Source: Berryella wangjianweii (lineage in GTDB: Bacteria > Actinomycetota > Coriobacteriia > Coriobacteriales > Eggerthellaceae). Taken from it: a stretch of 64,000 bases of DNA. Numbering within the stretch: the first letter of the stretch is position 1; every line of letters begins with the position of its first letter. The DNA is taken from positions 1 to 64,000 of the forward strand of contig CP053716.1 in the NCBI GenBank assembly GCA_013201155.1, written 5' to 3'. The translations under genes were made by a program, and so were the position numbers. Positions 1 through 8,748 of this stretch are shown one piece after another. The notes beneath the pieces are model-generated. The model did not search any database. It was not told the origin of the DNA and saw nothing but the letters and a program-made list of their open reading frames with translations.

Positions 1-85
1 GCATTCGCGCCGCGGTCGCACTCGATGGGCGCTGTGCAGCCGCCAGGGCGCTGCCGCCGGGCGCGCCGGGAAGCTCGCGCCCCTC

Positions 86-203
86 GCGAGCGCGGCCATG
101 GAGGCGGGGATCACCCGATCCCGTTCCGAACTCGGAAGTTAAGCCCGCCGTCGCCGAAAGTACTGCAGCGTCAGGCTGCGGGAGGATAGGGAGCCGCGCT
201 CGC
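86..203 (+). rRNA. rrf: 5S ribosomal RNA
   Basis: This is the 5S rRNA of the large ribosomal subunit. The 5' arm (GCGAGCGCGGC, from about 86) pairs with the 3' arm (GCCGCGCTCGCG, ending about 204), forming the terminal helix. Between them is the conserved 5S core, including CCCGTTCCGAACTCGGAAG at about 120-138 and GTTAAGCCC. The pairing extends outward a few bases (80-85 with 204-209), so the ends are approximate and may include a processing stem. The 85 bases before it look like 23S-5S spacer; no 23S sequence is recognisable. It is followed at once by a strong terminator, as expected for the last gene of an rRNA operon. Confidence 0.95.
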
Positions 204-232
204 GAGGGGCGCATCCGACCCGGGTGCGCGAC

Positions 233-272
233 GGGAGGGGGGAGGCCGCAGGGCCTCCCCCCTCCCCGTTTT
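233..272 (+). terminator. Rho-independent terminator of the rRNA operon
   Basis: A perfect 15-bp stem (233-247 with 252-266) closes a 4-base loop, GCAG, and is followed by CG and TTTT at 269-272. It lies about 30 bases after 5S rRNA and before the glycan locus, so it should end rRNA transcription. Confidence 0.9.
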
Positions 273-578
273 CGGGGCCGCAATGCGATTCCACCGTGCA
301 TGCCGCACGTGGGGCGTCGTCACTAAGTGGCGGCGACGTGACGGAGGCGGTGGACCCCCTCCGATGTTCTGGGTCTTCTGCGCACGCGCGCCGATCAACC
401 CCTCACTTCTCTTCACCTGATAAGCCGTAAGGCGTAAAATAGACCTTCATATGCCACGCGGCTGAACTGCGCGTTGGCGCTGGTCGGAAACCGGAGCTGC
501 GCACCGTTCTCCCAGTCCATCGCAAATGGCGGGTGAGCGTATGATGCGCGCGAGGGTTCCATCGGGAAATGCGAGGCT
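273..578. other. Gene-free stretch before the glycan locus
   Basis: No gene is supported here. It contains a candidate promoter (412-440) and then about 130 bases of untranslated leader before the dehydratase start at 579. The leader is long for this window, but I see no known riboswitch in it. Confidence 0.5.
412..440 (+). promoter_or_regulatory. Candidate sigma-70-type promoter for the glycan operon
   Basis: TTCACC at 412-417 and TAAAAT at 435-440 are separated by exactly 17 bases. The start of transcription would be near 447. It is the best promoter match between the rRNA terminator and the dehydratase gene. Confidence 0.5.
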
Positions 579-2435
579 ATGGATATCTACTTCACCCGCC
601 GCACCGTCTTGCTGGTGTTCTGGGACATTGCTGCAACGTTCGCGTCGTACTTCTTGGCTGCTCTGCTGACGGGCCTGGCTCCTGAGCTGTTCGGCACGCA
701 CGAGATCTACTTCCTTCTGGGCGCTGCCGTGGTGGTGCACCTGCTGTCGTTCTCGTTCTTCCGTCTGTACAACTCGCTGTGGGAGTACGCCTCGCTTGAC
801 GATGCCCTGCGCATCACGCTTGCCGTGTCGCTGAGCACCCTGGTGACCGCGGTGTTCCTTTGGCTGGTGGGCCACTGGATCCCCCTGCGCGTGTACTTTG
901 GCTCGCTGCTGCTGATGGTGTTCTTCACCGGCGGCGTTCGCCTGCTGTTCCGCTACATGCGCACGAAACGGCGCGAGTTCGACATCAGCCAGTCCAGCCA
1001 GCCCCGCCCGCGCACCTTGGTGGTAGGGGCGGGCGAGACGGGCTCGCTGGCCATCCAGCGCATGGTGTCGAAGGACCCTCTGATGCCGGGCAGCCCCATC
1101 GTGGCCGTGGACGACAATCCCGAGAAGCGGCGCCTGCGCATTCACGGCGTGCCCGTTCTGGGGTCCAGCGACGACATCGCCCAGCTGGTCGAGCGCTTCG
1201 GAATCGAGCAGATCGTGGTGGCCATTCCCTCGGCGTCGCTTGACCAGCGCCGCCGCATCTACGAAACCTGCACGCAGACATCCTGCCAGCTGCGCACTCT
1301 TCCCAACGTGCGCGAGCTTCGCATCGACGAGATCGAGGACGTGAAGCTACGCGAGGTGGATGTGGCCGACCTGCTGGGACGTGAGGAAGTGGTGCTGAAC
1401 ACGCGCATGGTGTGCGGCTACATTTCGGGAAAGACCATCTTGGTGACCGGCGGCGGCGGCTCGATCGGCTCGGAGCTGTGCCGGCAGATCTGCACCGTGG
1501 CCCCCAAGCGCATCGTGGTGTTCGACATCTACGAGAACGATGCGTACCTGCTGCGCAACGAGCTGCTGTCGCAGTACGACGATGTCGAGGTGCAGGTTGA
1601 GGTGGGCAGCATCTGCAACGAGCAGCGGCTGCGCGATGTGTTCGAGCGCTATCGCCCCTCGGTGGTGTTTCACGCCGCAGCTCACAAGCACGTGCCCCTT
1701 ATGGAGATGTGTCCGCGCGAGGCCATCGAGAACAACGTGTTCGGCACCCTCAACACGGTGCGTCTGGCCATGGAGTACGGCGTGTGCCGCTTCATCTTCA
1801 TCTCCACCGACAAGGCGGTGAATCCCACCTCGGTGATGGGCGCCACCAAGCGCATGGGCGAGATGATCATCCAGCACTACGCCCAGGAGTCGAAGACGGT
1901 GTTCGCGGCGGTGCGCTTCGGCAACGTGCTGGGCAGCAACGGAAGCGTGATTCCCATCTTCAAGCGCCAGATTGCCGAAGGCGGGCCGGTCACCGTCACC
2001 CACCCCGATATCGAGCGCTTCTTCATGACCATACCCGAGGCATCGCGCCTGGTTATCCAAGCAGGCGGCATGGCGAGCGGCGGCGAGATCTTCATTCTTG
2101 ACATGGGTGATCCGGTGAAGATCGTCGATCTGGCGCGCAGTCTGATCACCTTGTCGGGACTGAGGGTCGATCAGGACATCCGCATCGAGTTCACGGGCCT
2201 GCGCCCGGGCGAGAAGATGTACGAGGAGCTTCTGATGACCGAGGAGAACACGGTTCCGACGAAGCTGGCGGGCATCAAGATCTCGACCGGCAGGGAAGTG
2301 TCCTACGCCGAGGTGGATGGAAAGCTGAGCCGTCTGGAGGCGGTGCTTGCCGGCAGCGACGAGGAGGCCATCGCCGTGCTGCAGCAGGCGGTGCCGACCT
2401 ACACGTACACGGCCAACATCAGCTGCGCGAAGTAG
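579..2435 (+). CDS. Membrane-bound nucleotide-sugar 4,6-dehydratase (WbpM/PglF/CapD family)
   Basis: Makes a 4-keto-6-deoxy sugar nucleotide, most likely from UDP-GlcNAc, the first step to bacillosamine- or QuiNAc-type sugars. It has 618 residues. Four hydrophobic segments lie in the first ~125 residues, then a CoA-binding-like Rossmann domain (VVGAGETG near 150), then a short-chain dehydrogenase domain with the glycine-rich loop TGGGGSIGSE near 288-298. The usual catalytic Tyr-x-x-x-Lys is MGATK near 421-425; Met in place of Tyr is a hallmark of the long WbpM-type enzymes. The length is typical of the full-length membrane form. It opens the locus, about 170 bases before the first glf. The matching aminotransferase (18840-20138) and phosphosugar transferase (18184-18831) are at the far end of the locus. 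The exact substrate is inferred. Confidence 0.88.
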   Translation: MDIYFTRRTVLLVFWDIAATFASYFLAALLTGLAPELFGTHEIYFLLGAAVVVHLLSFSFFRLYNSLWEYASLDDALRITLAVSLSTLVTAVFLWLVGHWIPLRVYFGSLLLMVFFTGGVRLLFRYMRTKRREFDISQSSQPRPRTLVVGAGETGSLAIQRMVSKDPLMPGSPIVAVDDNPEKRRLRIHGVPVLGSSDDIAQLVERFGIEQIVVAIPSASLDQRRRIYETCTQTSCQLRTLPNVRELRIDEIEDVKLREVDVADLLGREEVVLNTRMVCGYISGKTILVTGGGGSIGSELCRQICTVAPKRIVVFDIYENDAYLLRNELLSQYDDVEVQVEVGSICNEQRLRDVFERYRPSVVFHAAAHKHVPLMEMCPREAIENNVFGTLNTVRLAMEYGVCRFIFISTDKAVNPTSVMGATKRMGEMIIQHYAQESKTVFAAVRFGNVLGSNGSVIPIFKRQIAEGGPVTVTHPDIERFFMTIPEASRLVIQAGGMASGGEIFILDMGDPVKIVDLARSLITLSGLRVDQDIRIEFTGLRPGEKMYEELLMTEENTVPTKLAGIKISTGREVSYAEVDGKLSRLEAVLAGSDEEAIAVLQQAVPTYTYTANISCAK

Positions 2436-2607
2436 CGCGCCGATCGAGGCTGCCGTCATGGGCGCATGGACGGCGAGAGGTTAGCGGCGTCGCACCCCAG
2501 GGGGCGCGCATGACGATGACGAGAACGCGATGGGTCTGCGGATGGGTTCGCGGATGCGTCGAGGCGGGCGCTGTCGCGCCTGTGCGAAACACGAAAGGAT
2601 GTGCACG

Positions 2608-3720
2608 ATGTCGCAGTACGATTACTTGGTTGTGGGCGCGGGGCTGACGGGGGCGATCTTCGCTCATGAGGCCACCAAGGCGGGGAAGCGCTGCCTGGTG
2701 ATCGACCGGCGCGATCATGTGGCCGGCAACATCTACACCGAGGAGCGCGAGGGCATCAACGTGCACGTGTACGGTGCGCACATCTTCCATACCTCGATGC
2801 GCAACGTGTGGGATTACGTGAACCGCTTCGCCGAGTTCAACCACTACGTGAACAGCCCGCTGGCCTACTACGACGGCCAGGTGTACAACATGCCCTTCAA
2901 CATGAACACGTTCTCGAAGATGTGGGGCGTGGTGACGCCGGCCGAGGCCAAGGCGAAGATCGCCGAGCAGATCGCCGCCGAGGGCATCACCGAGCCGCGC
3001 AACCTTGAGGAGCAGGCTCTGTCGCTGGTGGGACGCGACATCTTCGAGAAGCTGGTGCGCGGCTACACCGAAAAGCAGTGGGGTCGTTCCTGCGTCGAGC
3101 TTCCCGCTTCGATCATCAAGCGCCTGCCGTGCCGCTTCACGTACGACAACAACTACTTCAACGATCCCTACCAGGGAATTCCCATGGGCGGCTACACCAA
3201 GATGATCGAGCGCATGCTTGAGGGCATCGAGGTGCGTCTCGGTGTGGAGTACCGCGACCTGGCAACCGAGCAGCCCGACATCGCCGCACGCACGGTCTAT
3301 TGCGGGCCGATCGACGGCTTCTACGACTACGAGCTGGGAACCCTTGAGTATCGCAGCCTGCGCTTCGAGCACGAGGTGCGGGACGAGGAGAACTTCCAGG
3401 GCGTTGCGGTGGTGAACTACAACGAGCGCGAGGTGCCGTTCACGCGCATCATCGAGCACAAGCACTTCGAGTTCGGCAGCCAGCCCGCCACGGTGATCAC
3501 ACGCGAGTACCCTGCCGACTGGCAGCCGGGTGATGAGCCGTACTACCCGATCAACGACAAGCGCAATTCGGAGCTGTACGAGCGCTATCGCGAGCGGGCG
3601 CAGAGCGAGGGCTCGGTGGTGTTCGCGGGGCGCCTGGGCGGCTACAAGTACTACGACATGGACAAGGCCACGGCAGCGGCGTTCGAGTTGGTGAAGACTG
3701 AGCTGGGAGTCGAGCTGTAG
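2608..3720 (+). CDS. glf: UDP-galactopyranose mutase (copy 1)
   Basis: FAD flavoenzyme that interconverts UDP-galactopyranose and UDP-galactofuranose, supplying galactofuranose for surface glycans. The 370-residue product starts with the FAD fold (VVGAGLTG near residues 8-15, then VIDRRDHVAGN). It carries the family signatures GYTEKQWG, FTYDNNYFNDPYQGIP, the active-site segment GPIDGFYDYELG and the closing FAGRLGGYKYYDMD. I chose ATG 2608 because AAGGAT lies 7-8 bases upstream and the protein then begins just before the FAD loop; an in-frame start at 2530 would add an unlikely basic leader. A second, clearly similar copy follows at 4166. Confidence 0.95.
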   Translation: MSQYDYLVVGAGLTGAIFAHEATKAGKRCLVIDRRDHVAGNIYTEEREGINVHVYGAHIFHTSMRNVWDYVNRFAEFNHYVNSPLAYYDGQVYNMPFNMNTFSKMWGVVTPAEAKAKIAEQIAAEGITEPRNLEEQALSLVGRDIFEKLVRGYTEKQWGRSCVELPASIIKRLPCRFTYDNNYFNDPYQGIPMGGYTKMIERMLEGIEVRLGVEYRDLATEQPDIAARTVYCGPIDGFYDYELGTLEYRSLRFEHEVRDEENFQGVAVVNYNEREVPFTRIIEHKHFEFGSQPATVITREYPADWQPGDEPYYPINDKRNSELYERYRERAQSEGSVVFAGRLGGYKYYDMDKATAAAFELVKTELGVEL

Positions 3721-3884
3721 CGAGCGCGGCCGACCGCGCCGCAGGCGCGGGCTTGGGCGCTGCCGCATGCATGGATGCGCGCTTGAAGGGCGGTGCTCAC
3801 ATGGATGCGACCCACCTGTGGCCCGCGCGCGCGAAGGGCGGCGCTCCGGCTGGCCGCAGGCGCGAGGTTGCGCGTGCGGCCACG

Positions 3885-3969
3885 GGTTTCGGCCTGCAGC
3901 GCCGCAGGTGCGCGTTGGGGCAGCGAGGTTTCGGCCCGCAGCGCCGCGGGTGCGGGTTGTGGGGCAGCG
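3885..3969. repeat. Two 42-43 bp imperfect tandem repeats
   Basis: Units 3885-3926 and 3927-3969 both begin GGTTTCGGCC/C and end GGGCAGCG, differing at a few positions. They lie in the spacer between the paralogous glf genes. Confidence 0.8.
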
Positions 3970-4058
3970 CCACAGGCCGGGGGCTGCGTCACCGCGGACG
4001 GGGCGTCACCAAGGGCAGGCGTCACGTCATCGCGTGGGCGCGCCCGGCCCCGCAATCC

Positions 4059-4107
4059 GCTGGCGGGGTGCCACCTGCAACCCGCTGGCGAGGTGCCACC
4101 CGCGACG
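4059..4107. repeat. Short tandem repeat in the glf spacer
   Basis: Two adjacent copies of a ~23-base unit with the core CCGCTGGCGRGGTGCCACC, just before the ribosome binding site of the second glf. Confidence 0.65.
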
Positions 4108-4165
4108 CGCGCGAATCCGCGACATCGCGGCTTGCAAGGCTCATCAAGTGAGAAGGAGGGCGATC

Positions 4166-5296
4166 GTGTACGATCTGCTGGTGGTGGGAAGCGGCCTGTT
4201 CGGCAGCGTCGTCGCCTTCGAGGCCCGTCGTCGCGGCAAGCGCGTGCTGGTGGTGGACAAGCGCGATCACCTGGGCGGAAACTGCTTCACCCAGCGCATC
4301 GAGGGCATTGACGTGCATCGCTATGGCGCGCACATCTTCCGCACGTCCGATCGCGCCATCTGGGACTACCTGCGTCAGTTCTGCGAGTTCAACCATTTCG
4401 TGAACTCGCCGGTGGCCAACTACAAGGGCGAGCTGTACAACATGCCCTTCAACATGAACACCTTCAACCAGCTGTGGGGCGTGGTGACGCCGGCTGAGGC
4501 GCGTGCGAGGATCGAGGCCCAGCGCGTTCCCTGCGCAAGCCCGCGCAATCTTGAGGAGCACGTGCTGTCGTTGGTGGGGCGCGACGTGTACGAGAAGCTG
4601 GTGCGCGGCTACACCGAGAAGCAGTGGGGGCGCCCCTGCACCGAGCTGCCCCCCTCGGTGATGCGCCGGATCCCGCTGCGCTTCACCTACGACAACAACT
4701 ACTTCAACGACCCGTACCAGGGCATCCCCATGGAGGGGTACGCCGTCGTCATGCAGCGCATGCTGGAAGGCTGCGAGCTGCGCCTGTCCACCGACTACCT
4801 GGCGCATCGGTCCGAGCTTGACGCCCTGGCCGATGCGGTGGTGTACACGGGCGCCATCGACGGCTTCTACGGCTATGACCTGGGACCTTTGGAGTACCGC
4901 AGCCTGCGCTTCGAGCATGAGACGCTGGATGTTGACAACTACCAGGGCGTGGCGGTGATGAACTTCAACGATGCCGACACCCCCTACACCCGCATCATCG
5001 AGCACAAGCACTTCGCCTTCGGCACCCAGCCCGTCACGGTGGTTTCGCGCGAGTACCCCGCGGGCTGGCAGCCGGGCGATGACCCCTACTATCCGATCAA
5101 CGACCGGCGCAACGCGGCCCTGTACGCACGGTATCGCGAGCGAGCCGACGCTCAGAGCCGCGTGAGGTTTGGTGGGCGCTTGGGCGAGTATCGCTACTAC
5201 GACATGCAGGACACGGTGAAGTCGGCTCTGGCGAAGTACGAGGAGTGGTTCGGCGCGGAGAGCGACGCGGGCGACCGGGGAGGTCGGATTCGATGA
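4166..5296 (+). CDS. glf: UDP-galactopyranose mutase (copy 2)
   Basis: A second UDP-Galp/UDP-Galf mutase of 376 residues. It shows the same landmarks as copy 1: the FAD loop VVGSGLFG, VVDKRDHLGGN, GYTEKQWG, FTYDNNYFNDPYQGIP, GAIDGFYGYDLG and FGGRLGEYRYYDM, so it is likely active. The C-terminus carries an extra Asp/Gly/Arg-rich tail of about 15 residues. GTG 4166 is chosen as start because AGAAGGAGGG sits 5 bases upstream and the protein then aligns with copy 1. The stop overlaps the start of the next glycosyltransferase (ATGA), so the two are translationally coupled. Two mutases in tandem suggest recent duplication or acquisition of a related gene; different acceptor pathways or substrates are possible. 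Confidence 0.93.
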   Translation: MYDLLVVGSGLFGSVVAFEARRRGKRVLVVDKRDHLGGNCFTQRIEGIDVHRYGAHIFRTSDRAIWDYLRQFCEFNHFVNSPVANYKGELYNMPFNMNTFNQLWGVVTPAEARARIEAQRVPCASPRNLEEHVLSLVGRDVYEKLVRGYTEKQWGRPCTELPPSVMRRIPLRFTYDNNYFNDPYQGIPMEGYAVVMQRMLEGCELRLSTDYLAHRSELDALADAVVYTGAIDGFYGYDLGPLEYRSLRFEHETLDVDNYQGVAVMNFNDADTPYTRIIEHKHFAFGTQPVTVVSREYPAGWQPGDDPYYPINDRRNAALYARYRERADAQSRVRFGGRLGEYRYYDMQDTVKSALAKYEEWFGAESDAGDRGGRIR

Positions 5297-6474
5297 GCGA
5301 GTCCGCGAAGGGGGCCGGAGCGATGTGCGCGCAGACCGCGCAGGGTGCCGACCCGCTGGTGTCGGTGATCGTGGCGGTGTACAACACCGAGCGCTTCCTG
5401 GAGGAGTGCCTGGAGAGCGTGCTGGCGCAGTCGATGCCCGACTTCGAGCTGATCTGCGTGAACGACGGCTCTACCGACGAAAGCGCGGTCATCTTGGCCC
5501 GCTTCGCCGCGGTGGACGCGCGCGTGCGCGTGATCGAGCGCCCGAACGGGGGGCTGTCGGCTGCGCGCAACACGGGCCTGGATGCCGCGTGCGGTCGCTA
5601 CGTGCTGTTCCTTGATTCCGATGACTTCATCGACCCCACGCTGCTTGAGCGCACGGTGGAGGCGAGCGAGGCTGCCGACGCGCAGCTGTGCGTGTTCGAC
5701 TATCGCCTGCACTTCGAGAACACGGGGCGCTCCGCCCTCCATCGCGACCAGGAGCTGTTCGCGCGTCTGGCGGTCGATGCCCCCTTCAGCCTGGAAACCC
5801 AGCCTGCGCTGGCGGGCTTCGTGGGCGCGTGGGACCGTCTGTACCGCCGTGACTTCATCGAGGCGCAGGGACTGCGCTTCGAGGAGGGCAGGCTGTACGA
5901 AGACGTGCCCTTCTGGGCTGCGGCCTTGGCGGCAGCCGAGCGAATCACGCTGGTGCACGAGCAGCTGCTGAGCTACCGGCGCAATGTGGCCGGCTCGATC
6001 ACGCAGGGCGAGGCCGCCTCGGCGCGGCACAAGGCCGACTTCCTGTACATGCAGGGCCTGGCCCAGCGTCGCTTTGCCGCAGCGAACGTGGCGGATGAGG
6101 CATGGCGGTGCTACGCGGGCTACTTCCTTGACTACGCGCTGATGCACGCACGGCAGGCGGCGGGCACGCCGGTGCTTCCCTGGCTGTTCCTGGCGACGGT
6201 GCGCATGGCGGCGCCTAAGACCCTGAAGCGCCTGGAGGGCCGTGCCTGGGCTGCCGACGCGACGCGGGCGTGCCCGCCCGAGGTGGGCGCGATCGAGGCG
6301 TGCCATCCGGGCTTGGCGGGGGCGGCTCAGGGGCGCCTGAATGCCCAGGGTGCGATCTACGCCTTGCTTGTGCGCAGAGGCAATCTGGGGGTCGCCCGTT
6401 CGTTCCTGGCGACGCTGAACGCGCTGCGCGGCCTTGCGCGTCGCATGCTGGATGCCGTGAGGGGAAGGGGATAG
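5293..6474 (+). CDS. Glycosyltransferase family 2 protein
   Basis: Transfers a sugar from a nucleotide donor during glycan assembly on the cytoplasmic side. The 393-residue protein has the GT-A fold at residues ~30-140: VSVIVAVYNTERFL, the donor-binding NDGSTDES and the metal-binding FLDSDDF. The C-terminal half is variable, with an Arg-rich amphipathic end (RGLARRMLDAVRGRG) that may touch the membrane. ATG 5293 overlaps the glf stop, which fixes this start over an in-frame ATG at 5245 inside glf. Donor and acceptor cannot be read from sequence; its coupling to a Galf mutase makes galactofuranose a reasonable guess. Confidence 0.87.
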   Translation: MSESAKGAGAMCAQTAQGADPLVSVIVAVYNTERFLEECLESVLAQSMPDFELICVNDGSTDESAVILARFAAVDARVRVIERPNGGLSAARNTGLDAACGRYVLFLDSDDFIDPTLLERTVEASEAADAQLCVFDYRLHFENTGRSALHRDQELFARLAVDAPFSLETQPALAGFVGAWDRLYRRDFIEAQGLRFEEGRLYEDVPFWAAALAAAERITLVHEQLLSYRRNVAGSITQGEAASARHKADFLYMQGLAQRRFAAANVADEAWRCYAGYFLDYALMHARQAAGTPVLPWLFLATVRMAAPKTLKRLEGRAWAADATRACPPEVGAIEACHPGLAGAAQGRLNAQGAIYALLVRRGNLGVARSFLATLNALRGLARRMLDAVRGRG

Positions 6475-6477
6475 CGC

Positions 6478-7587
6478 ATGGACGAGCGCGTCGAAGCGCC
6501 CGCGGGCGCGCGCATGGGCGAATCGGCAGGCGAGCCGACGGTGTCGGTGCTGGTGCCGTGCTACAACGTCGAGCGGTATCTGGAGCAGTGCCTTGACAGC
6601 CTTCGCGCCCAGACGATCGCCGACATGGAGGTGATCTGCATCGACGACGGCTCCACGGACGGGACGGGGGCCATCATCGACCGGTACTGCGCCCTTGATG
6701 GCCGGTTCCGCGCCGTGCGCAAGCCGAACTCGGGCTACGGCGCCTCCATGAATCGCGGTCTTCGGGAGGCGCGCGGCACCTACGTGGGCATTCTGGAATC
6801 CGACGACTTCTGCGCGCCGCAGACCTTCGAGCGTTTGTGCGCGGCCGCCCGCGATGCAGGCGCCCAGGCCGCCAAGGCGGGCTTCTTCCTGCACTGGAGC
6901 GAGCCTGAGCCGCGTGATCAGCTGAAGTCCGTGGTGGGCGGAACTCTTGGCGGCGTGGTGGACCCTCGCGAGCATCCCGAGCTGTTCTGGTTCATGCCGT
7001 CGATCTGGTCGGCGGTGTACGAGCGGCGATTCCTCGACCGGCACGACATCCGCTTTCTGGAGACGCCGGGAGCCAGTTACCAGGACCTCTCCTTCACGTT
7101 CAAGGTGTGGGCGCACGCCGCGCGCGTGGCCCTGCTGGACGAGGCCTTCGTGCGCTACCGCCAGGACAACGAGGCGTCGTCGATACATGCGCCCGGCAAG
7201 GTGTTCTGCGTGTGCGATGAGTTCGCTCAGATCGAGGAGTTCATCGAGGGCCGACCCGACCGCGACCGCCTATGGCCCGTGGCCATGCGCCTGAAGTTCG
7301 ACAGTTACTTCTGGAATTACTGGCGCCTGTCGCCGGATCTGCGCGAGGGATTCCTGGCCCGCTTTGCCGAGGAGTTCCGCATCGCGCGAGCGGCGCATCG
7401 CGTGGACATGTCGATGCTGCCGCCGTGGAGCCAGGTTGACCTGCTGCATATCACGGGTGACCCTGCCGACTACCACGCCTGGGCCCTGCGCACGCAGGGA
7501 AGGCCGGGGTCGCTGGCGGCTTTGGCGCGCTACGCGCGCTGGGGCGGCCCGGGGCTGCTGCTGAGGCGGCTTCTTCACCGCGGCTAG
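6478..7587 (+). CDS. Glycosyltransferase family 2 protein
   Basis: A 369-residue GT2 enzyme that follows the preceding one by 3 bases. After ~20 variable residues it shows VSVLVPCYNVERYL, IDDGSTDGT, KPNSGYGASMNRGL and the DxD-like LESDDF, all in the first ~135 residues. The C-terminal half contains aromatic-rich segments (YFWNYWRLSP) common in capsule and teichoic acid enzymes. It closely resembles the GT2 at 14909 in the GYG-SMN region and C-terminal half, so these two may share a donor. Substrate unknown. Confidence 0.86.
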   Translation: MDERVEAPAGARMGESAGEPTVSVLVPCYNVERYLEQCLDSLRAQTIADMEVICIDDGSTDGTGAIIDRYCALDGRFRAVRKPNSGYGASMNRGLREARGTYVGILESDDFCAPQTFERLCAAARDAGAQAAKAGFFLHWSEPEPRDQLKSVVGGTLGGVVDPREHPELFWFMPSIWSAVYERRFLDRHDIRFLETPGASYQDLSFTFKVWAHAARVALLDEAFVRYRQDNEASSIHAPGKVFCVCDEFAQIEEFIEGRPDRDRLWPVAMRLKFDSYFWNYWRLSPDLREGFLARFAEEFRIARAAHRVDMSMLPPWSQVDLLHITGDPADYHAWALRTQGRPGSLAALARYARWGGPGLLLRRLLHRG

Positions 7588-7749
7588 GGAAGGGGACGCC
7601 GCGCGCCGCCAGCGCGCTCGGCTTCTTCAGGCCTCCCGCGCCGTCCCTGCGAGACGTGCGGGGGCCTTGCGGGCGGGCAGGAGGCGCCTTCGGGCTCTCT
7701 CCGCCCGTGCCGCGCCTGCAACGCCCCGGCCTGGATCCGCCAGGGCCCG

Positions 7750-8748
7750 CTAGCCGCGGCCCATGAGGCGGTCGAGCCCCTTCGCATCCACTCCCATCGC
7801 ATGCAGCACCCGCGCCTGAAGGTAGCGCCCTCGGCTGCGGCGGTGAAACAGCGGGTGGCTTTCGGCCAGGAAGCGACGGAACGTGCGCGCCCGCCGCAGG
7901 CCGCGCGTTCGGTCGTCATCGAATATCAGCGCGATGTTCAGGTGGGTGTTTACCAGCAGCGCCACGCGGTTCTCGACGAAGCCCTTATGCACGGGGTCGA
8001 GCGGCTCCTGGGCGAAGAACCGCAGCAGCTCGCGGGTGACGCGCTCGTGGTGGTCCCAGCGCCGCACGTAGTTGGCGGGGCTGACGCTTTGGGCCAGGTT
8101 CCCCACGTAGTAGTGACATACCTCAAGGTCGCAGAAGCGGATGGTGCGGGCCCGCGCGCACACCTTCACCACCAGCTCGTAATCGACGTAGAAGGTGTGC
8201 TCCTGCAGCCGCACCCGCGCGTCGCGCAGCAGCTGCGTGCGGATCGACAGGGTGTGTATCTGGAAGCACGCCTCGATGTCGTCACGCAGGCACACCTGCT
8301 CGAAGGGAACCGTGCATGCCCGGGGGATGTCGTCCGGCAGCGGGAACAGCCTGCTGTCGCCCGTGCCGAAGGTCACCTCGCGCTTCACATCCACCACCAG
8401 GTCCTCGTCGGCGGCTTCCAGTGCGTCCAGAAGGGCGGCGACGTTCTGCGAGCAGATGCGGTCATCTCCGTCGATGATGCGGAAGTAGGTTCCGCGGGCG
8501 TGGTCGATGCCGGCGTTCACGGCCGAGCCGTGGCCTCCGTTGGGCTTGCTGACCACGCGGAACACGTCGGGAAAGCGCGCGGCGAACGACTGCGCGATCT
8601 GCGGCGTGTCGTCGGTGGAGCCGTCGTCCACCACGATCACCTCAAGGCGCGGGTCGGCGCCGTTACGACAGTAGCTCTCCAGGCCGCCCTGCAGGTACTG
8701 CTGCACGTTGTAGCTGGGAACCGCTATGGTAAGCACCTTATGCGTCAT
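7750..8748 (-). CDS. Glycosyltransferase family 2 protein
   Basis: A 332-residue GT2 enzyme, last gene of the minus-strand glycan operon. It begins directly with the GT-A fold (TIAVPSYNVQQYL, VDDGSTDDT, KPNGGHGSAVN) and has the metal site IDGDDR near residue 95. Its ATG overlaps the stop of the upstream GT2 (8745-8747), so translation is coupled. It converges on the plus-strand GT2 at 6478; the 162-base gap between them holds no clear terminator. The specific sugar is unknown. Confidence 0.86.
   Translation of the reverse strand: MTHKVLTIAVPSYNVQQYLQGGLESYCRNGADPRLEVIVVDDGSTDDTPQIAQSFAARFPDVFRVVSKPNGGHGSAVNAGIDHARGTYFRIIDGDDRICSQNVAALLDALEAADEDLVVDVKREVTFGTGDSRLFPLPDDIPRACTVPFEQVCLRDDIEACFQIHTLSIRTQLLRDARVRLQEHTFYVDYELVVKVCARARTIRFCDLEVCHYYVGNLAQSVSPANYVRRWDHHERVTRELLRFFAQEPLDPVHKGFVENRVALLVNTHLNIALIFDDDRTRGLRRARTFRRFLAESHPLFHRRSRGRYLQARVLHAMGVDAKGLDRLMGRG

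Larger units (their letters stand above)
3721..4165. other. Gene-free, repeat-rich spacer between the two glf copies
   Basis: An open frame continues through this stretch into glf copy 2, but its translation is Ala/Arg/Gly-rich and unlike any protein domain, so I treat it as non-coding. It contains two sets of imperfect tandem repeats (3885-3969 and 4059-4107). The last bases (4151-4160) are the ribosome binding site AGAAGGAGGG of the second glf. Confidence 0.6.

Noticed and set aside
171-430. Small open frames near the 5S rRNA
   Set aside because: They overlap the rRNA or its terminator and have no ribosome binding site.
3767-4165. N-terminal extension of the second glf
   Set aside because: The added residues are Arg/Ala/Gly-rich without a domain, and a strong ribosome binding site marks GTG 4166.
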